From: Cryptomeria japonica
Taxonomy: Eukaryota > Streptophyta > Pinopsida > Cupressales > Cupressaceae
Assembly: GCF_030272615.1 (NCBI RefSeq)
Contig: NW_026729161.1
Coordinates: 34,501 to 98,500 of the forward strand
Direction: 5' to 3'
Length of the DNA stretch: 64,000 bases
Shown here: positions 11,701 to 22,389 of the stretch, in pieces
How positions within the stretch are numbered: the first letter of the stretch is position 1
How the letters are laid out: every line of letters begins with the position of its first letter
The notes under the pieces: generated by a model
Told to the model about the DNA's origin: nothing
Seen by the model: the letters and a program-made list of their open reading frames with translations, nothing else
Databases searched by the model: none
Position numbers and translations under genes: made by a program

Positions 11701-12280
11701 TCCTAGTGTCTAGCAAGGCAAAAGGGATTTTGACTACATGATTGGATAAGTGAATGATGGTGGACGATTTCAAGGACTATCTCACAACGTTAATCCAAGC
11801 ACAAAGTCTAGATATAGCGATGTAAACCAAGGATTTTAGCAATGTAAAGCAAGGATATAGCACATCAAAGCAAGGATATAGTGTAATGAAGCCATATGGT
11901 CCAAAGACGTGGCCATGTCAAGAGGTTTGTGGAAAACATGTTTTTGCATTTTGTCCATAGTGTTGATCAAGATCAAGGGATAGATTGGGATAGGAGGCAG
12001 ATATGATAAGCAAGATCAAAAGGGAGTAATGAAGGATGTAAGAAAGTAATGGATAGGAGTTAAAGGGTATGGATCAAGTGTAATAGGTAGGACACATGAA
12101 GCCTGCAAAGATCCTTAACCTTGTCAAGATCAAAGGTGGAAAAGGGATATGAATGTAGATATAGCCAATGAGGGATAATGGAGGATGAAGGATAATGGAG
12201 GAAGAAGGATAATAGATGGATGTACATGGACGAAACTTGCCCCCAGTGTAAACTGCAAAAGGATAATGGATTACACATGA

Positions 12281-12325
12281 CGCTTGTTTGCTAGGTTTTC
12301 ATCATGGTACTTGCCCAAGGTGCCA
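12281..12325 (-). promoter_or_regulatory. Conserved post-coding motif, E1 copy
   Basis: On the plus strand: CGCTTGTTTGCTAGG, TTTTCATCATGG, TACTTGCCCAAGGTGCC. It matches E3 35417-35463 and E2 24003-24045 closely over about 45 bp. Function unknown. Confidence 0.6.
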
Positions 12326-13073
12326 CAAGAAGTGGTTTTCACACAAGGATGAATTTATTTCTCTTTACTTTTTTTTTTCATCATTTTTTTTTCTTTTGGA
12401 AGATAATGGAGGCATGCTAGGGGATGGAAGAAGGACCCCAATGTCTCACTGCTTGGGATGGTACCCTTATAATATGAGTTGCAATGAACCATGGCTATGA
12501 AGGTATGCTCAAAGATGTTGGCAGGATAATAAAATGAAACTAGGGCAAGGATTTATGCAAAGGATTGGATAAGAGGGATGGAAGGGTGAAAAAGAGGTAT
12601 TGGATAATGGATGGGATGTTGGAAGAATTGTGTATGGCTAGATGGAGAAAGATCAACATTGACACACGCCTTGAGGGATGGTGGACATATGGAAGAGAAG
12701 TGAATCTCAAATTTTGAAATTTGGATGGAGGAAAGGTTACAGATTTTGGGGCATAAGAACCCAAAATGGATGAAGGAGGTGATGGAGGAATAGACTCGGA
12801 AGGTTTGGATGGAGGAACAACAATTTTGGATGCCAATTTTGATTTTTCTTTAGACTATTGTGCTTCAAGCAGCCACTTAGGGATCCACATGGTTTTTGAT
12901 TTTTCATGATTTTGTAGTTCCTTAGAGTGCATTACTTGTACAAGTGCCTTAGGAACCCATATAACTTTTGAATTTTCTTTTTTCTTTGTTGGCCTTTGTG
13001 GAATTTTGTATTTTTCTTTTCCTTTTTGGATCATATTTTTCTTTGTTTTGACATGTCGATTAGACGGGACATG

Positions 13074-14838
13074 TTAATCCTTGAATACATGTGGATTACT
13101 TGATTTATGACTTTTATGCTTGGCATCCAAATTGCTTGGAGAAGGAAAAGAATATATGAATGGATAGGAATGATATGGAGGTATTTTAGATGGATGGAAG
13201 GTACTCGAAGACGTGTGCCTTTGTTGATCCCGCATAAGGGATGGATGGATATAGGGACCTAGAATGGATGGAAGCGATGAAGGGGAAGGCATGTTTTTGG
13301 ATTTAACTGGATAAATGCAGGATTTATGATAGATACCAACATCTTGAGAAATGTCCCTGAGGCCATGAACTTTAACACTTTCTTTAATATGGAGGGGTTC
13401 TTGCTTGTGGAGATCTACCCCTTTGCCTTTATAAATATTTTGACTTGTATGATACACTGTGCTTTGGAAAGAAGGCACGGGTCCATTATGAGATGAAGGT
13501 GGAATGTAAGGAATGATAGGATCATGAGAGGGATTTGTAGGCATGATGGATCCTTGAGGTGAAAATCGAGGATTATGACATAGAGACGAAGGGATACTTT
13601 TATCTTGACATGGAAGAGGACCATTGGATTGAGTAGGAAGGGTGTTTGACTCTTCATTTTGAATAGGATTGTTTGAAAAGGTGGAAGATGCATCATTATC
13701 TTTCTTAGGAAGTGGATTAGGAATGGGATTTGGAAGGATTCTTTGCTCTTGAAATGGAAGTGAGTCATCTTGGAAGAAATGGAAAGGTATAAGGGGATCA
13801 TCATGGGATTCTAGTGAAATAGGATCTTTTTCAATCATTAGATGGTGTCTTGATCTTGAATTATGATAGGACTTGTTTCTTCATTTTTCAGATTATCCTC
13901 TTGACATGGAGTCACTTTTAAGGAAGGGATAGGATTTTGCATTGGCATAGGGGATTCTTGGAAGATCTCCATATTTTGGCATGATGGGGAAGCATTTTGG
14001 AAAGGGCCTTCTGGAGTGGGTATGATTGGAATTGGAGTGCATGATGGCATAGGATTTGGGATTTTTTAATCTTTAGAGGAACTTGTATCAATATTGCCAT
14101 TAACTTGGATTTCCATAAGAGATAGCCCTTGAAGGTAAACATGAAAAGTTTCATTGTTTGAAGGAGATGAAGACATTATGGAAGGGATTGAGGCTACGTG
14201 TGGAACCTTGCTAGACATAGGTTCATGATTTTGATCATGCTTGGAAATAGCTCCTTCTTTTTCTTTAGGTGAGTCATTAGGATCTTCAATTTCAATGACA
14301 CCATTATCAATGAGATCTTGAATCTTATGTTTTAATTCTATGCAATGTGAAGTCTTATGTTCATTTTGTCTATGATATGCACAATACTTACTCAAAAATT
14401 CCCATCCCCATGCGATCTTTTTAGGTAATATGATAAGATTGTTCTTAAGAAGCTCTTCCAAAGCTGACTCAATAGATTGCCCCAAAGGTGTAAACTATCT
14501 ATCTAGGGAATATTTGGAGGAAATGTCTTTATGTCTTGGTGAAGGTGTCTTGTGAGCTTGTTTGAGATTTGGTCTTTGATTGTCAATTATTTGTTGGTAT
14601 TCGCTTGTCAAATCACATATCGTTTTAGCATTTCTTGAAGTTTCTCACAGTTGATATCATACATTTGTTTTTCAAATGGAGTCATTGATTTATTTTATTG
14701 GATTTCCATGTCATATATTTCTTCCTTGATATCTTGAAGCATTTGAGCAAAGGTATCCATGGGAATTGGAGCTAAGATAGCCATGGGATTCTTACTTTTG
14801 TCTGAATTTTTAGAAGAGCTTCTGGTTTGAACAGGCAT
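13074..14838 (-). pseudogene. E1 Gag-like remnant, no capsid domain
   Basis: An ATG at 14838 opens MPVQTRSSSK, like the Gag start of E2 (MPVETRSKSK). A stop soon follows, then a frame change near 14620. Next comes the C-terminal Gag part (TPLGQSIESALEELL, then a zinc-binding-like CAYHRQNEHKTSHC and IQDLIDNGVIEIEDP, 14300-14480) and long Pro/Ser-rich sequence to 13074 (MIEKDPISLES... ending NPHVFKD). The Gag capsid region seen in E2 and E3 is absent, and no protease follows. There are several stops and at least two frameshifts. The Pro/Ser-rich part recalls the start of the E4 protein in composition only. A further Pro/Ser-rich frame at 12540-12836 may be a continuation. Confidence 0.65.
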
Positions 14839-17037
14839 TTACAACCGACGGGACCACGAGCTAGATGTGTTGCAGAAGTCAAAATCAAATTGTAGCTAGT
14901 AGTTCGTTTAACGTAGTGATTTAGGAGAAGTAACTAAGATCTGGTCTAGTTTCAGGAATGATCTATCCTGTGTAAGACGTTATCTAAGTTAACTTAGGTT
15001 TGATAAGATGTTGTTTGAACTAGCTAAGAGATGATCAACAAAATCGTGCAACACAATGATAGGGGTACACTATCAAGGTTGTTTATGCTGAGGAGGATGA
15101 TAACCAGTTTTATGTTCGTTGTAGACTGATTTGGGCAATTTTGACTATTTTGAATGACAAGATTAGGAATTCGTATGACAAAGGGTTGGACAAAGACGAG
15201 ATTCTGACAGACAAAGTTTCAATGACAGACGACTACCATTTTTTGATAAGGATTGATGTTTCGATGACTAACAGAGACCAGTTTGGACGCGGATAGAGTT
15301 TATCACTGATTTTGTTTGTTGTTTTCTCCAGTTTTGGTATTCTCGTTTTAGTTTTAGGGATGAAAACATAGAAAACACACAAGATATATAATAATTCAAT
15401 CATAGCATGCTAACCCTATGGAAGTTGGCTTAGAGAAGAAAACCTTTGCTTGCTGACTTAGGTACACACCCAAAGCTAATCAGAATACGGCCATTGAGTC
15501 TCACGCAATGGATTATCAATGTCGTATTAGCCGACTCCAAACACTAATGGGGGCACGATATGGCAAGTGTCTTGGGAGAGTTACTATCTCTCTTGCACAA
15601 AGATTATCAATCTTTCGGAGGTGAATCGGGTAGCTTCTATCTTATAGTTCTTAGTCAGGAATTCTATTTGAAATTGCCCCTTGAAGTCATGCAAGCATGA
15701 TTGAGGCCTATAGCCCAACAAGGTACCAAAACAAGTTGTAGTTGTGTAAACGTGATTGAGACCGCGAGGCCCTACAAAATGTTCGATATGAGAGATCTCA
15801 AAGAGAAAACTAAAATAATCCCATCCTCTGAGACTTTAATCACTAGAGGCCTATTTATTATAGTGAGTTGGAATGCTCAGGTCCAGTTGTACTCACTTGG
15901 GTCATTCTCACAGGGCGATTACTTTTTCCCACTGTGATAGGCTCACTAAAGGTACACAAATCTCAAAACTTAGAAAAAAGCTTCAAGGGTCTAGATTTCT
16001 GATTGTCTATAAAAGACAAGAGCATACTCTCCTACCTCTTAGATTTTTTTGAAAATACGAAAGACAAATTTGTTCTTTAACCAGATAGAAATTTAAGTGC
16101 CTAAGAAAATACTAAATGAATACACAATGTTTAGTTGATTCTCCTTAGGCAACCTGCAAAACCAATATGTCAATAGTCATTTTCTTCTTGATTCTTTGGC
16201 AGACGTATGTTTGATTGATAGATTCTTTGACAAGCATCCTGAAAAAATTAAAAGCCCAAAATTATTTGCCAAAATATCATAAAAAATAATTATCAAAAGA
16301 AAATTCTAGCATGCAAACTATAAATTAAACTAATCTAACAAGAATTTCCATTTTTATGACTATCCTAGTTATGACAGTTTTGATAGTACTTCACTCTGTC
16401 ATTTATAAATTTTCAACCAGATTTAATTCAGACAATCGCTTCAGGGTAAATGTTAATAACTTGGTTTTAAAGAACATATTAAAATTTTGTTTAGATCCAA
16501 TGATTCAATAAACAGTTATGCCCTCCGAACTGAGACCATTTTTGACTGTCATAGAAGAATAAGTAAAATGATAGTTCTGCACTCTGTTAGTCATACCTTT
16601 CAAACTAAAAATATTTAGGAAAATCCATTTGGTGAAACTATAGAAACATTGGTTTTACACAACATATCAAAAATTGGTTTAGATCCAAAGGTGAAATAAA
16701 AAGTTATGTTCTCCAAACCGAGACAACTTTTGACTGTCATAAAAGAATAAGTAAAATGATAGTCCTTCACTATGTTAATGATAACTTTCAAACCCAAAAT
16801 CTTTAGAACAATCCCTTCAGTGAACCTGTAGAAAACTTGGTTTTCAACAACATATCAAAAATTGGTTTAGATCCAATGCTTCAATAAACAGTTATTCTCT
16901 CCAAACCGAGACCATTTTTGATTGTCATAGAAGAACAAGCAAAAAGAAAGATTTTTATTTGCAAATTTAACACACGTTTATTAGTTATAAAAACCAAACA
17001 TTAAATTTGTTCAAGAAATATTAGAAATACTGTAGTT
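14839..17037 (-). other. E1 5' leader
   Basis: Untranslated leader between primer site and Gag start. 15560-16170 has several stretches alignable with the E2 leader: ...GTAGTTG...GAGGCCCTAC near 15730 versus 58390, TATAGTGAGTT near 15860 versus 58518, and GGCAACCTGCAAAACC near 16148 versus 58829. On the sense strand the last reads GGTTTTGCAGGTTGCC, which looks like a splice acceptor. A tandem repeat occupies 16365-16940. Confidence 0.6.
16365..16940 (-). repeat. Tandem repeat of about 187 bp, three copies, in the E1 leader
   Basis: The phrases GACTGTCATAGAAGAATAAG (16545, 16732 as ATAAAAG, 16918 as GATTGTCATAGAAGAACAAG) and TTGGTTTTAGATCC-like words recur with a period near 187 bp. Copies are 80-90% alike by eye, so they predate the last insertion. 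Confidence 0.8.
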
Positions 17038-17065
17038 GTGGGTTCGAGCCCCACAGTGGGCGCCA
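17038..17065 (-). other. E1 primer binding site, extended tRNA-Lys type
   Basis: The plus strand equals the T-arm and acceptor 3' end of plant tRNA-Lys (CTT) including CCA, over 28 bases with one mismatch (A where the tRNA has G). The minus strand is therefore a primer site of unusual length; the core 18 bases are 17048-17065. The LTR starts four bases later at 17070. This is not a tRNA gene: the 5' half, D-arm and anticodon are absent. Confidence 0.85.
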
Positions 17066-17069
17066 AAGA

Positions 17070-18156
17070 TGTGTGTGTGAAAAGTGGACCTGTATCTGTA
17101 TTTGCAATACACAACACTTCAATTAAGTCATTACATGTATGGTTAGACAGATATAAGCATGAATATGAAAACCATAACAAAGCGACCCATTGCCTTCTAG
17201 TAGATGCGAGTTTAGATTGCTCTCAGATTGCTAAGCTATCTAGTGACTAGACAACACCTAAACGAAAGATTTTTAAATCTATATGAGCGTGAATATGAGC
17301 TAAATGGATGCAAAATTTAAGCTAGATATGCAAGATTAATCTAACATGATTTAAGCAATATATGAATATTTAAGCTAAATGATTTAAGCAATATGAAATA
17401 ACTAATATACAATATCTCAATGCAAATAATCAATGAACCTAGAGCAAAAATAGCATAATAACAATACATTCTCCAAGATCTTTGAATGAGAGATGAGAGC
17501 CTGAATTTATAGAAAATTCAGAAAGAAACCAAAGGCTGAGATCAAATTATGATGAGTGGTCAAGATTTTCCAAGAAGAAGCACAATCCAGGTGAATTGAT
17601 GTGATTGGATGTGTTTCTTAGTTTTAAAGGAAATTGAACTAAAATTAAGATAAAATCAAGAAAAACTAATTTATTCTCTATTTCATTCAATTTTAATATT
17701 TAATTGTTTTAATTGCTTTCTTTGAGATTATTTATCAATTTTTAATTTGTTTTTTTCAAGATTATCTCCAATTGATTTCTTTTCTCAAATTTTAATTCTT
17801 TTTTTGTCAATTAATTCCTTTTTTGATTTATTTCCTTTTTTGAAGCTTTGTGCTCATAATTTCCAATTCCTCTTTCTTGATTTGTTTCCCTTTTTGAAGA
17901 TTTATGACAAATTGATTTATTTTTCAAATTAATTCCTCTTTTTCATGATTTAATGGCAAGTTGATTTATTTAATTAAATATGCAAAAGATATTTAATTAG
18001 AATAAATAATATAATTGTTTTAAATGATTTACTTGGAATGATCAATTAATTAAATAAATATTTAATTAATATTGAGTTATTAATTTGCCATGTGATATTG
18101 ATGATTAAAAAATTAATTGTGTGTTCAAGATTTATTTAATTGCCTTTGGTTAGGAT
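17070..18156 (-). repeat. E1 5' LTR, main part
   Basis: Matches 7945-9031 of the 3' LTR (about 3.4% substitutions by hand count). It is cut at 18156 by E2. The minus-strand TATA-like word lies at 17504-17512. The frame here (17038-17250) is an LTR artefact. Confidence 0.9.
18152..18156. repeat. E2 target-site duplication, left copy
   Basis: AGGAT here and AGTAC at 60898-60902. The uninterrupted E1 LTR has AGGAC at this place, so each copy carries one substitution. Confidence 0.8.
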
Positions 18157-19761
18157 TGTAGCTAGGAAATCGGAAATCATCAAAGCATATATGAAAACAC
18201 TAATCTAGCTCAATCACGAAAGCTAAAATGCAATGATCTATCCTAAACACACTCAATAAAGACATGAAAAGTAAAACATTCAAAACTAAAGACTATGCAA
18301 ACCAAATGTAGATCTGAATGCTTCCTTCATGCAGCTCCATTGTCCTTCTTTCTTCTCCAAATAGCCTTTGTTTGTGGATCTCACCTTCAAGTGCATACAC
18401 ATGAGATGAAAGAAAATAGGCAAGATAATGGCACAAGAGTACTCGAAGCGTGATTGATTAGAAATTCGATAATCTGATTATTCTCCTTAGCCAAGATTGA
18501 AGAAATTCATCCAATTTATAGAAAAATTGGAGAGATGATCAAATTAGCATGATTCAATTCAAATGGAAATTGCAAATCAATTATGTCAATTATGACAAAT
18601 TATGACAAATTATGCACTTTCTATGCAAAATTGATTGATTGATAACTTATGACAAATTATGACAAACTTCTATGTTAAAAATTGATTGATTGTCAATTAT
18701 GACAAATTATGACGAATTGACATGTCATTCCCATGAAATTAGGAGAGAAATAGGAGGAAATTGAAATTAAGAATTAGAAAAATAGAAAATTAGAAAAAGA
18801 GGAATTAAGAAATTAGGAAATGAGGAAATTAGAAATTTAGTGAATTAATTAATAATTTTTCATTTATTAATTAATTCACAAAGAGGGAATTTAGAAATTT
18901 GATGAAAGATTAGGAAATTAGGTAAATCAATTAATACTTTTTCATTTATTAATTAATTCACAAAAAGAGGAATGATTAGCCAATTAAATGAACATTTAAT
19001 TATGACTCGAAGACTTAGGATAAATAAATAATTTATTAATCCTAGAGGGGGAAATGACAAACAAGGTTAAATGATTAAATCACGAAACCCTAGAAGATGA
19101 ATTAGGTCTTGATGAAAGATAATTGATTCGATCATGATTTTGATTAACAAAGGACCAATGTGATAAATGATTTGATTGATAAATGCGCCAATTGACGAGG
19201 AATAATGACAAACTGATCCAAATTGACATAATTGAGACAGACAACGTTCGATGGCAAATTAATCACAAAATGACAAAATTGACAAGAGGACAAGGATCAA
19301 TGACAAAATAGATTGCAAGACGACAAGATTGAAAATGACCACGATCGATGACAAATCGATCGCAAAATGACAAGATCGAACATGACAACGACTGATGATA
19401 AATCGATCGCAAAACGACAAGATTGAAAATGATAAGGATTGATGACAAAATGACAAGATTGATAAGAGAACAAAACCCTAATTAGGATTGACAATGTCCA
19501 AAATAATGACAAATGAGCATGCACATTGATGCGACAGGCTAAAATCGATCAAAATCATGACTGGATAGTGTTGTCGACAAGACCAAATTTGAGAGCAAGA
19601 TGAATGAAGAATGTAGAAGAATGACTCGATGCTCGCAAATGATAAAGACCAAGTGCGAATCATAGGAGAAATGTTAATGCGACGCAAAAACCCTAAAATA
19701 AGGCAATGCGCAAATGTTAAAGTATGACTCCGCAAGCATTGACCATTTTTAGGTGTCTACA
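18157..19761 (-). repeat. E2 3' LTR (1,605 bp)
   Basis: Sense start TGTAGACACCTAAAAATGG, end CTAGCTACA. It contains ATTATGACAAATT repeats (18590-18720), AATTAATTAATAA palindromic stretches (18840-18970) and GACAAAATGACAAGATTGA-type repeats (19260-19460). Short frames at 19259-19735 are repeat artefacts. Confidence 0.93.
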
Positions 19762-19777
19762 TTTTGCCCCTCTTTGA
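19762..19777 (-). other. E2 polypurine tract
   Basis: Sense strand TCAAAGAGGGGCAAAA next to the 3' LTR. Confidence 0.85.
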
Positions 19778-20298
19778 GACAATGCGATTTTAAGCATTGT
19801 TTCAAAGAACAATAATGAAAAATGCCCCAGATACTGACAATGACATATGCATGCCCCCTCGAGGAATTGGCCGGAAACATGCAGAAAAGAGGCCAATTGA
19901 TCGATAAAAATGATAGGATCGAATGGACTGACAATTGGAGATTGGATGCATGAAGGACAAGCAATTTAAGATGCAAAAGACCGTGACCAACATAAGATGG
20001 AGAGGGTGCACGTCCATCTATGTACTGACAAAGATCTATAAATGAGACCAAGAGAGTGAAAATTGCTCATTTGCACTAGCCTAAGAAGAGGATTTGTTGC
20101 TCTGGAAAAGGACACTTGCAAAGAGATGGTGAACATTCCAATGGCAGATCACCTCAGAGAACGTGTACACACATTCAGATGATCGGACGACGCGGGAGCA
20201 GCGGTATGTATTTCAAAAACCCATGTTTTCAATTTGATGAATTTGACTTGCTTGCGGGACATTGCGAGGCCCACAGGGGATGCAGAAAAGGACTCCTG

Positions 20299-20410
20299 CA
20301 CTTGTGTAGGGCGAATCCTGTGCTTGTGTAGGGTCTTTTGTGCTTGTGTAGGGAGACACAGGCACAAGACATGTGACACAGGCATAGTACTCATCACACA
20401 GGTGCAATTG
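20299..20410 (-). repeat. GCCTGTGTCA / TACACAAGCAC words, E2 3' non-coding region
   Basis: On the sense strand three GCACCTGTGTG/GCCTGTGTCA-type words are followed by three TACACAAGCAC/TACACAAGTGC words. The first type repeats the core of the E2 leader array at 59051-59171. The second type is complementary to it, including a perfect 12-base match with the leader word CTGCACTTGTGT. Confidence 0.65.
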
Positions 20411-20580
20411 TGCAATGTAAACCCTAATTTTGGTCAAAATAACATGCAAATGATCTGGAAAGGGGGGATAAGGGTAGGATAGGTTAGATTAGATGAAAAA
20501 CACCCTGATTGGACATGAAAATGAGGAAATGCAACCCGTAGGAGCAAACCCTAAAACTGACAAAATGTGCCCCAATTGTG

Positions 20581-22389
20581 ATGTAGAGTCGACAGTATCC
20601 ATTGATCACACGGGAGAACCGACCTGACTGCTTCATGCTATGACATAGACTCAGGAGCACAGACAGAGATACATTAGCAGGACTTGGGAAATACTATGTC
20701 ACATTCATGCCCGAGATTAGGGCAAACACAGGACTGCTTACCGCATTGGCAAAGCGATGGCATTCAGAGACCTCCTCATTCCATCTGGCGACTGGAGAGG
20801 CAACTGTGACGCTAGAGGATGTATGGCGTATCCTCCGCATTCTGATTCATGGGGAGATGGTAGAGTATGACCCAGTGATAGGGAGAGATGTGTTGTGTAG
20901 ATTATTTGAGTGCGATGTAGATGATCTAGATATCGTCGACAGGGAGATTGGCTGGGAGACCATGGCATCAGAGTATGATCGATGATATGTGGTGATAGCA
21001 GTGGTGATAACATGTCTACTAGCAAGGGACAAATGAGGACATGGATTCCCTATTGGATGGGGAAGAGTGCTAGAGAGGATGGCGATAGAGGGGACAGTGT
21101 ATGCATGGGGACCATGTGTACTAGCTATGTTGTATTTTCAGTTGCATCAGATAGCATATCAGGGAGTGCAGAATTTGAGCTGTGGAGTCACACTGTTACA
21201 GGTATGGGCATTTGAGCACATAGCCATATGTCGACCGATTACAGAGAGATAGGTAGTACCACACTGACCATATGTGTATTGCTATGGTGGAGCATTGAGA
21301 CAGGGTCCTTTTGGATACATATTGTATTGGCGACATGAGCTAGACAAACTGAGAGAGTTCACATGGAGGCCATATCTTGATTGCCCTAGATGGTCAGATG
21401 ATAGTGATGAGCTACCGTATTGTAGATAGGAGAGGTACCTGATTGGGAAAATAGTGAATCACCAGAGAGTGATTGAGATGTACCTGCCAGAGAGAGTCAG
21501 ATGACAATTTGGAGAGAGGCAGGATGTACCTAGGAGGACTGCACACTTTGCCCGATCTCACAGAGAGATGAGTCAGTGGGGTAGTATGATTCAATCACAC
21601 ATAGCATATACAGACTTCTCATAGCTACAACAGAGACAGTGGGATTGGAGATCAGATGTGGTGGACGCCAGGATGACAGAGGAGTATGAGAGATGGTTTG
21701 CACGATGATGACCAGTGCCATTGACAGATCCGGACATTTTAGTACCGAGGAGACAGGAGGACTTCCCACTCATAGGAGAGGAGGAGGGAGATGATGAGGA
21801 CGAGGAGGATGAGGGTGGTGATGAGGATGAGGAGAATGATGAGGATGGAGATGAGGATGGGGATGATGAGGATGAGCCAGATTCAGGCGATCAGGAGGCA
21901 TTGCAGGATATACCCATAGAGCCGAAGACAACTAGCATAGAGGAGATGGAGATGTGCAGGGCTACCATAGCGAGTCAGTAGGATCACATTGTGACTTTAG
22001 AGAGAGAGCATGAGTAGTTCAGAGCAGAGATAGCTAGACTCACAGTGGCTCGAGATACAATAGTAGCTCAGGCACAACGAGAAGAACAGAGAGTCACTAA
22101 GTATATTGGGTTGATTCAGGATGCTAGTGCGCAGGAGATGGCATAGATGCTAGTAGAGACCGAAGATGAGATACGCCATTGGAGGACACTATACGAGAGT
22201 GCAGTTCCACCAGAGCAGAGAGAAGCTTCATATCGGGCACGATCGAGGATAGAGAGCAGGGCACGCTCTTGGAGGTCATTGAGCAGCATGGGGGTGAGTG
22301 GACCTATGACACCACCACAGCCAGGACCAGGAGGGACATCATCCATGAGACATGGCAGGGATGAGGAGGACAGAGGGAGTACCCAGTGA
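20581..22389 (+). pseudogene. Plant mobile domain (PMD, aminotransferase-like) gene, captured antisense in E2, decayed
   Basis: A 603-codon frame on the strand opposite to the E2 genes, between integrase and 3' LTR. It is opened by ATG at 20581 and closed by TGA at 22387. Residues about 30-330 resemble the PMD family found in Arabidopsis MAIN/MAIL1 and in transposons: LLTALAKRWHSET.SFHL.TGE.TVTLEDV near the start, then YAWGPCVLAMLYFQL, LLQVWAFEHIAICRP, and WRHELDKL..FTWRPYLD. After that come a Glu/Asp-rich stretch (21770-21900) and a probable coiled coil (21985-22230). There are 14 in-frame stops (20584, 20641, 20983, 21034, 21250, 21265, 21427, 21502, 21622, 21706, 21709, 21979, 22015, 22144) but no frameshift. 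Most stops are TGA or TAG where a single transition from CGA, CAG or TGG would explain them. In living plants PMD proteins act in gene silencing and expression. Whether this one ever helped the element is unknown. Confidence 0.78.

Larger units (their letters stand above)
9108..12540 (-). other. E1 3' non-coding region
   Basis: No gene seen. 9160-9700 is full of GAACTTGATTGATC-type and AAGCGATGAA words. 9840-10580 is A/T-rich with many ATGAATGCAAAT words. Frames at 9975-10220 and 10691-10942 have no recognisable motif. Directly before the Gag-like region comes a conserved post-coding motif (12281-12325), with a second partial copy at 11393-11419. Confidence 0.6.

Noticed and set aside
17038-17065. 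tRNA-Lys gene
   Set aside because: Only the 3' T-arm and acceptor with CCA are present; plant nuclear tRNA genes do not encode CCA, and the position next to an LTR fits a primer site.
19259-19735. Cys/Ser/His-rich minus-strand frames (also at 60399-60871)
   Set aside because: They lie in both copies of the E2 LTR and come from GACAAAATGACAAGATTGA-type repeats; no start context or domain.
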